DNA from: Chloroflexota bacterium
Lineage (GTDB): Bacteria; Chloroflexota; Dehalococcoidia; Lucifugimonadales; UBA3495
DNA length: 11,456 bases
Direction of reading: 5' to 3'
NCBI GenBank assembly: GCA_028874675.1
Contig: JAPPJA010000496.1
Coordinates: forward strand, 1 to 11,456
A program made the position numbers and the translations under genes. This document shows positions 7,785 through 11,456 of this stretch, one piece after another. A model generated the notes under the pieces. It ran no database searches and was not told the DNA's origin. It worked only from the letters and a program-made list of their open reading frames with translations. The first letter of the stretch is position 1; every line of letters starts with the position of its first letter.

Positions 7785-8132
7785 ATGAGCAAGTTCATAG
7801 TTATTTACCACGCGCGGGCGCCCTATATGCAGATGATGCAGGAAAAGGGCTCCACCCAGGAGGATATGCAGGCGGAGATGCAGGCCTGGATGGATTGGGC
7901 GGGACGGTGCGGCGACAGCCTGACCGAAATGGGCGGCCCCATGGTCGGCAACCTGAAGCTGACCAGCGAGGGCAGTTCAGCCAGCGACAGGGGTGTTGTG
8001 GGCTACTCGATACTGGAAGCCGGGGATATGGACGCCGCCAAGGCCTTGCTGGAAGGGCATCCACACTTCAGGCTAGACTCCAGTTGCGAGATTGAGGTCC
8101 ACGAAGTTATGCAGATGCCGGCTTCGGGCTGA
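7785..8132 (+). CDS. YCII-related domain protein
   Basis: This is a 115-aa cytoplasmic protein of the YCII-related (YciI-like) ferredoxin-fold family. The first strand is KFIVIYHARAP. A Met/Gln-rich helix follows (about 18-42, MQAEMQAWMDWAGRCGDSL), then GGPM, and after a short loop VVGYSILEAGDMDAAKALLEGHPHF. The last of these is the strand-helix signature where members place 'DAAxxLhxxHP'. The protein ends with IEVHEVMQMP. Relatives include enzymes and small accessory proteins, and no function can be assigned here. ATG at 7785 has a purine-rich GGGGGAGA just upstream, slightly close but convincing. It stands alone between the divergent CoA-transferase and the repeat at 8224. Confidence 0.88.
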   Translation: MSKFIVIYHARAPYMQMMQEKGSTQEDMQAEMQAWMDWAGRCGDSLTEMGGPMVGNLKLTSEGSSASDRGVVGYSILEAGDMDAAKALLEGHPHFRLDSSCEIEVHEVMQMPASG

Positions 8133-8215
8133 GAAGTAACGGTGGCATGCCGGCGCACAGGGTGGCGTGATTCTTTCCGGGCAGCCACGGCGCAATTTGA
8201 AGAGGAATTAAGGTG

Positions 8216-8223
8216 CGCTTGCC
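8216..8223. repeat. Left copy of 8-bp target-site duplication
   Basis: CGCTTGCC directly abuts the left end of repeat copy 1 and recurs exactly at its right end (8403-8410), as expected for a transposition target-site duplication. Confidence 0.6.
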
Positions 8224-8402
8224 GTAACAGTTCAGAGTTGATATTCACGGAGACCGCGAATTCGTCATTCCGGCGCAGGCCGGAATCCAGCAAGGCTAGC
8301 AGCGAATAGAATTCAAGCGTAGCAAGGAATCCCTGGATACCGGCTTTCGTCGGTATGACGAGGCTGGCTGGCCGGGAAATCCCACCAATTCTGAACTGCC
8401 AA
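8224..8402 (+). mobile_element. MITE-like element, copy 1 (179 bp)
   Basis: This is a non-coding, short, inverted-repeat-bounded element. The left terminus is GTAACAGTTCAGAGTTG. The right terminus, read on the other strand, is TTGGCAGTTCAGAATTG. Inside is a second inverted pair: 8264-8290 (GTCATTCCGGCG...) and 8333-8360 (ending CGGTATGACG). Each arm can itself fold; the left one is ATTCCGGC-GCAG-GCCGGAAT. Copy 2 at 9810-9987 aligns along the whole length. An exact 8-bp direct repeat flanks the element. A GTAA terminus with 8-bp duplications is a property of the IS66 family, so mobilisation by an IS66-like transposase is a reasonable guess. No transposase lies in the window. The minus-strand ORF running through it (VIPTKAGIQ...LLDSGLRRND) is a familiar artefact of such repeats. 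Confidence 0.75.
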
Positions 8403-8410
8403 CGCTTGCC
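8403..8410. repeat. Right copy of 8-bp target-site duplication
   Basis: This is an exact repeat of the CGCTTGCC found at 8216-8223, immediately after the element's right terminus. Confidence 0.6.
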
Positions 8411-8418
8411 CGGTGAGC

Positions 8419-8447
8419 TTGTGGCCGTATCCCCTGTATGGTATTCT
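8419..8447 (+). promoter_or_regulatory. Promoter of tRNA-Pro
   Basis: TTGTGG (8419-8424), a 17-bp spacer and TATTCT (8442-8447) place transcription start a few bases before the mature tRNA 5' end at 8461. The -35 lies just 8 bp beyond the repeat's target duplication. Confidence 0.6.
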
Positions 8448-8460
8448 AACTGCCTAGTGT

Positions 8461-8537
8461 CGGGGCGTAGCGCAGCCCGGGAGCGCACCTGCATGGGGTG
8501 CAGGGGGTCGCCGGTTCAAATCCGGCCGCCCCGACCA
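8461..8537 (+). tRNA. tRNA-Pro (anticodon GGG)
   Basis: This is a complete 77-nt cloverleaf. The acceptor stem is CGGGGCG/CGCCCCG, the D stem GCGC/GCGC, and the anticodon stem CCTGC/GCAGG with loop ATGGGGT, so anticodon GGG reads CCC and CCU. The T arm is GCCGG-TTCAAAT-CCGGC, followed by discriminator A and an encoded CCA. The C1-G72 pair is the usual identity feature of bacterial tRNA-Pro. It is transcribed alone, with its own promoter and terminator. Confidence 0.97.
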
Positions 8538-8559
8538 TCAAAGAAGGTACCATAATGGC

Positions 8560-8591
8560 AAGACCTGCCGAACGGGCAGGTCTTTTTCTTT
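8560..8591 (+). terminator. Rho-independent terminator of tRNA-Pro
   Basis: AAGACCTGCC, a 5-nt loop (GAACG) and GGCAGGTCTT form a perfect 10-bp stem followed by a T-rich tract (TTTCTTT). The minus-strand side lacks a T-run, so it serves the tRNA rather than the convergent dehydrogenase. Confidence 0.9.
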
Positions 8592-8617
8592 GAGTACCGG
8601 CACGGTTATCGCTGCGC

Positions 8618-9652
8618 CTAATCAGGGGACTGCAGCACAATCCTGCCGAGGGGCGGGCTTTCCCGCAGCTTCGCCAGGGCCTGTTCAACGTCGTGAAGGG
8701 GGTAAGTCTGGGAGACCACCGGCTTAAGCTGTCCCTGTTCCACCAGTTTCACCACTTCCACCACGTCCTGCAGATTTGAGGCGCGCGTGCCAAGGATGCT
8801 CCACTGGCCGTAGATCAGATCGGCGGTGTCCACCGCCAGGGGGATCCCGTAATTGTAGCCCAGGATAACCAGCCTGCCGCCCAACCTCAGGCTGGCCACG
8901 CTGTCGGGCAGGACCGCCGCCACCGCCTCTCCCCCCACGCCCTCGACCACGACGTCGGCGCCCAGACCGTTGGTCAGCTCCTTGACTCGTTCGGGCAGGT
9001 TCTCGACGCGACTGTTGACGATGACGTCAGGATTGAACTGCTCCGCGCCCTGCAGCTTGTCGGGCACCACGTCGGCGGCAATAACCCGGGCGCCCATGAT
9101 TTTGGCCATCTGCATGGCGTGGATGCCCAGTCCGCCGATGCCCACAATAACCACCGTTTCACCGGGCTGGATTCTGGCCCGCTGGGTAAGCGCGTGGTAA
9201 ACGCTGGCAATGGCGTCGGGGATGATGGCGGCCTCTTCCCAGGGCACATCGGGGGAGATTTTCACGGCATTGCGCCCGGACACGCGCATGTACTCGCTGA
9301 AGCCGCCGTTGATTTCGAAACCGGTGCGGGGAGCCGTAACGCAGTAATTCTCCATCCCCTTGCGGCAGTCGTCGCAGAACCCGCAGCCTTCGGTGGGATA
9401 GACGGTGACGCGGTCTCCCTTCTGCAGGCCAGGCACTTCGGCTCCGACTTCCACCACCTCTCCGGCCGCTTCGTGACCCGGGATATGGGGCAGGGGCACG
9501 GTGGGGACAAGGCCCCCGGAAATTTTCAGGTCGGTGGCGCAGAGGCCGTTGGCCACTACCCTGATTATCACGTCGCGCGGGCCCATGCCGGGGTCGGGGA
9601 CTTCGCTCGGCCTCAGTGGAGCATTGAATTGCTCCAATACCATTGCTTTCAT
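8618..9652 (-). CDS. Zinc-dependent alcohol dehydrogenase (MDR family)
   Basis: This is a 344-aa medium-chain dehydrogenase/reductase predicted to oxidise an alcohol or reduce a carbonyl with NAD(H). Catalytic zinc ligands are Cys38 (in GLCATD) and His60-Glu61 (PGHEAAGEVVEVG). The place where many relatives have a third Cys holds Asp146 (IPDAIASVYHAL). The structural zinc site is complete: Cys90, Cys93, Cys96 and Cys104. The nucleotide fold has GIGGLG at 171-176, and Asp194 ends the next strand (VIAADV), which favours NAD over NADP. ATG at 9652 has GAGGA about nine bases upstream. The substrate is unknown. The gene stands alone, convergent with tRNA-Pro, and lies between the two repeat copies. 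Confidence 0.93.
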   Translation of the reverse strand: MKAMVLEQFNAPLRPSEVPDPGMGPRDVIIRVVANGLCATDLKISGGLVPTVPLPHIPGHEAAGEVVEVGAEVPGLQKGDRVTVYPTEGCGFCDDCRKGMENYCVTAPRTGFEINGGFSEYMRVSGRNAVKISPDVPWEEAAIIPDAIASVYHALTQRARIQPGETVVIVGIGGLGIHAMQMAKIMGARVIAADVVPDKLQGAEQFNPDVIVNSRVENLPERVKELTNGLGADVVVEGVGGEAVAAVLPDSVASLRLGGRLVILGYNYGIPLAVDTADLIYGQWSILGTRASNLQDVVEVVKLVEQGQLKPVVSQTYPLHDVEQALAKLRESPPLGRIVLQSPD

Positions 9653-9762
9653 TTCGGACAGTCCTCAAATGCGGGGGTGATTGCTGTACCAGCAAAGCCC
9701 GTCTGCATCTCTGGCCGGCGTTTACTCCGGCGGCGTGACATCGACCGGCTGACAGGTGTGTC

Positions 9763-9792
9763 ATTCTATACCGCTGGCGCTGATCTTGTCGA
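9763..9792 (-). promoter_or_regulatory. Candidate promoter of the alcohol dehydrogenase
   Basis: On the minus strand, TCGACA (9792-9787), an 18-bp spacer and TAGAAT (9768-9763) form a good sigma-70-like pair. The implied leader is about 105 nt. A small palindrome, GACA-GGTG-TGTC, at 9751-9762 overlaps the expected start point and could be an operator. Confidence 0.5.
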
Positions 9793-9809
9793 AGAAACTT
9801 TGGCCTGGC

Positions 9810-9987
9810 GTAACAGTTCGGAGTTGATTTTCACGGAGGCCTGGAACTTGTCATACCGGCGCGGGCCGGAATCCAGCAAGGCAGAAACTGAATCCAGGTC
9901 AATTGTAGCAAGGGGTCCTGGATACCGGCTTTCGCCCGTATGGCGGGGCTGGCTGGCCGCGAAATCCCACCAACTCTGAACTGTCAC
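9810..9987 (+). mobile_element. MITE-like element, copy 2 (178 bp)
   Basis: This is the second copy of the element at 8224-8402, in the same orientation. Its termini are GTAACAGTTCGGAGTTG on the left and GTGACAGTTCAGAGTTG (read on the other strand) on the right, a better inverted match than copy 1. Long blocks are identical to copy 1, including CCGGAATCCAGCAAGGC, CTGGATACCGGCTTTCG, GGCTGGCTGGCCG and GAAATCCCACCAA. The segment between the inner arms has diverged. No exact target duplication is visible: the left flank is GGCCTGGC and the right flank CAAAAACT. Confidence 0.72.
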
Positions 9988-10001
9988 CAAAAACTCAGAG
10001 G

Positions 10002-10030
10002 TTGACAACATTATAGAACATCTGTACGAT
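10002..10030 (+). promoter_or_regulatory. Strong sigma-70 promoter of the radical SAM gene
   Basis: A consensus TTGACA (10002-10007), a 17-bp spacer and TACGAT (10025-10030) precede the gene. Start of transcription is expected near 10037, with a leader of about 35 nt. This is the best-matching promoter in the window. Confidence 0.75.
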
Positions 10031-10046
10031 TAGTACGCTTGTTCTA
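10014..10046. promoter_or_regulatory. 33-bp symmetric LexA-like operator over -10 and start point
   Basis: The site reads TAGAACA-TCT-GTAC-GATTA-GTAC-GCT-TGTTCTA, symmetric about base 10030. It can be seen as two boxes, GAAC-N4-GTAC and its mirror GTAC-N4-GTTC. Each differs by one base from the Gram-positive/mycobacterial SOS core GAAC-N4-GTTC. It covers the -10 hexamer and the start point, a repressor position. Identification as LexA is inferred. Confidence 0.55.
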
Positions 10047-10071
10047 GTTAGTGGACAGAGGGAGTGTTGTT

Positions 10072-10977
10072 ATGGCTCAAGCTGAGGTTCAGGAGATCAC
10101 CTGCAAGTCCCTGCTTAACCGAATAGATGTGCCGGGGTATCCTTTCCGCTGGACTCTGAACCCCTATCGCGGCTGCCGTCACGCCTGCCGCTACTGCTAT
10201 GCCAGGCCCACCCACGAATTCTGGGGGATGAACTCGGGCGAGGAATTCGACCAGCGTGTTTTCGCCAAGGTAAACGCTGCCCAGGTACTGCGCGACGAGT
10301 TGCGCCGTCCCAAGTGGAAGGGCGAGCCGGTAGCCATAGGCACGGCATCGGACCCCTACGAACCCGCCGAGGCCCAGTACAAGCTGACCCGCCAGATTAT
10401 CCAGGTCCTGGCCGAATTCCGTAATCCCGCTTCCATTACCACCAAGGGTGTGCTGGTACGTCGGGACGTGGACGTATTGAGAGAGCTGTATCACGCCGCC
10501 GATGTACAGGTGATTTTCAGCGTTGGCAGCGTGGACGAGCAGGTGTGGAAACGCACCGAACCCGGTACCCCCAGCCCCCAAGCCAGGCTCGAAGCGATGC
10601 AGTTCCTGGTGGAGAGCGGCATACCCGCGGGGGTGATGATGGCGCCCCTGCTGCCCGGCATTTCCGACAGCGCCGAGGCCATTAGCGAGACCGTCCAGGC
10701 CGCAGCCAGGCACCACGCCCAGTTCCTGTCCGGCAACCTTCTTTTCCTGAAGCCCGGCTCCAGGGAATGGTTCATGCCCATGCTGCGGGAGTCTTACCCG
10801 CACCTGACTGCAGGCTATCTGCGTTTGTACCGGAACACCTACGCCGACAAGGACTATACCGAATCGGTGCTGGCCGTGGTTGACGAAGCGCGAAGGGTTT
10901 ACCACCTGCCCTCGGTTACTCCGCCCCGGGAACTGAACGCGCCGCGCCAGGCACAACAACTGGCCCTGATCGCGTGA
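10072..10977 (+). CDS. Radical SAM protein, Rv2578c/SplB-like
   Basis: This is a 301-aa radical S-adenosylmethionine enzyme. Cys35, Cys39 and Cys42 (GCRHACRYCYARPTHEF) form the CxxxCxxC site for the 4Fe-4S cluster. Family signatures in order are FRWTLNPYRGC, IGTASDPYEPAEAQYKLTR (89-107), ITTKGVLVRRDVDVL, EPGTPSPQARLEAM and GVMMAPLLPGISDS. This pattern matches the Rv2578c/PA0069-type relatives of spore photoproduct lyase (SplB). Those proteins are linked to DNA-lesion repair by homology only, and their reaction is unproven. ATG at 10072 is preferred because GGAG lies seven bases upstream and follows the mapped promoter; GTG at 10051 is inside the leader. The gene is monocistronic, with a LexA-like site over its promoter, which fits a repair role. 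Confidence 0.9.
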   Translation: MAQAEVQEITCKSLLNRIDVPGYPFRWTLNPYRGCRHACRYCYARPTHEFWGMNSGEEFDQRVFAKVNAAQVLRDELRRPKWKGEPVAIGTASDPYEPAEAQYKLTRQIIQVLAEFRNPASITTKGVLVRRDVDVLRELYHAADVQVIFSVGSVDEQVWKRTEPGTPSPQARLEAMQFLVESGIPAGVMMAPLLPGISDSAEAISETVQAAARHHAQFLSGNLLFLKPGSREWFMPMLRESYPHLTAGYLRLYRNTYADKDYTESVLAVVDEARRVYHLPSVTPPRELNAPRQAQQLALIA

Positions 10978-11040
10978 CTGGATTCGCATAGCTCGGTGGC
11001 CGCTGGATTCAAGGGGGAAGCAGGAAAGGCCCGGGATACG

Positions 11041-11078
11041 AAAAAATGCAGGGGCGCATGGACGTGCGCCCCTGCATT
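11041..11078 (-). terminator. 14-bp hairpin with T-tract on the minus strand
   Basis: AATGCAGGGGCGCA (11045-11058) pairs perfectly with TGCGCCCCTGCATT (11065-11078) across a 6-nt loop. The plus strand has six A's at 11041-11046, so the clean T6 tail belongs to leftward transcripts. On the plus strand the tail (GCATTT) is weak. The hairpin still lies 68 bp after the radical SAM stop codon and may stop that transcript too. Confidence 0.65.
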
Positions 11079-11269
11079 GCATTTGAAGGCTTCCATGCTC
11101 CTGGCGGCGGCAGGTCAGAATGGGAGTGATGCCCTTCCCGCGCTGGGCCCTGGCCCCGGCTGCCACATCACCGGATGATTTCCGAAACGGCCTGTGAAGT
11201 GGCATCCAGGCGGGATGTGCGTATGAAGCCAGCCGGCATCGGGAATTGTCTGCCTCAGGGCAACACGAC

Positions 11270-11296
11270 AAAAGCCGGGAATCTTGTATTCCCGGC
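11270..11296 (-). terminator. 9-bp hairpin with minus-strand T-tract
   Basis: GCCGGGAAT (11274-11282) pairs with ATTCCCGGC (11288-11296) across CTTGT. AAAA at 11270-11273 gives a TTTT tail on the minus strand, consistent with ending a leftward gene that begins beyond the window. Confidence 0.5.
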
Positions 11297-11407
11297 CTTG
11301 CCAGTTTCACATTGGCGTCCCCGCGTATCCTTGCAAATGCAGCTTTCGCCGCAGCCCGGGCTAGGTGCTGTCGTCAAATTGAAGATTGAAGTTCCCCAGC
11401 ATACCAT

Positions 11408-11433
11408 TTCGTCGTTCCCGCGAAGGCGGGAAC
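11408..11433 (+). repeat. Repeat arm related to the MITE core
   Basis: TTCGTCGTTCCCGCGAAGG and the following bases form GTTCCCGC-GAAG-GCGGGAAC (11414-11433). The layout matches the inner left arm of copy 1 (TTCGTCATTCCGGCGCAGG), with compensating changes that keep the stem. The matching right arm would lie outside the window. Confidence 0.45.
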
Positions 11434-11456
11434 CTCGCCGGCTGTAGTCAAGATTT

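Larger units (their letters stand above)
10978..11456. other. Terminal intergenic region without a supported gene
   Basis: No ORF here shows a recognisable protein or a ribosome site that I trust. The plus-strand frame at 11175-11447 runs through two hairpins and has no family-like pattern. The stretch holds two strong hairpins and a repeat fragment, described separately. Confidence 0.55.

Noticed and set aside
8003..8494. Minus-strand frame containing VIPTKAGIQ and LDSGLRRND
   Set aside because: These peptides come from translating the inverted repeats of the MITE. The frame also overlaps the YCII gene and the tRNA start.
9119..9979. 286-aa plus-strand open frame
   Set aside because: It is antisense to the alcohol dehydrogenase and then reads through the dehydrogenase promoter and MITE copy 2.
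8224..9987. Two similar repeats considered as a CRISPR remnant
   Set aside because: Only two copies exist, 1.4 kb apart, each about 179 bp with terminal inverted repeats; no spacers or cas genes are seen.
10048..11310. 420-aa minus-strand open frame
   Set aside because: It lies antisense to the radical SAM gene, which has clear catalytic motifs, ribosome site and promoter. The frame shows no family pattern and continues through a terminator hairpin.
11175..11447. 90-aa plus-strand frame at the right end
   Set aside because: It crosses a terminator-like hairpin and the repeat arm, ends in the repeat-derived FPRRREP peptide, and has no ribosome site or family pattern.

Overview
The window is GC-rich, with many GTG starts, and looks like chromosomal DNA of an uncultured bacterium. 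A CaiB/BaiF CoA-transferase, a DUF1501 protein, a YCII-domain protein, an LprG-type lipoprotein and a Rv2578c-type radical SAM protein together fit Chloroflexota (Dehalococcoidia/SAR202-like) best, with Actinomycetota as the alternative. This is an inference from gene content, not a proven placement.

Left part (1-2040, minus strand): a DUF1501 protein runs off the left edge. Upstream of it is a YgjP-type zinc metalloprotease. A divergent promoter region (about 2040-2198) then leads into a plus-strand envelope block. This block holds a beta-propeller (TolB/PD40-like) lipoprotein, an LprG-like lipoprotein and a 14-TM DHA2-type MFS transporter. The last two reproduce the lprG-Rv1410c (P55) gene pair of mycobacteria, which works in lipid export and envelope integrity.

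Middle (6135-8215): the MFS gene converges on a minus-strand family III CoA-transferase. That gene is divergent from a small YCII-domain gene.

Right part (8216-11456): two copies of a roughly 179-bp MITE-like repeat lie in the same orientation on either side of tRNA-Pro(GGG) and a zinc-dependent alcohol dehydrogenase. Copy 1 has an apparent 8-bp target-site duplication. Both copies end about 15 bp before the -35 box of a plus-strand promoter. The second promoter drives a radical SAM protein of the Rv2578c/spore-photoproduct-lyase-like group. It is covered by a 33-bp symmetric operator built from two LexA-like half-matched boxes, which suggests DNA-damage control. The last 479 bp contain no gene that I can support. 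They hold two strong hairpins whose T-tracts lie on the minus strand, plus the start of another repeat related to the MITE core.
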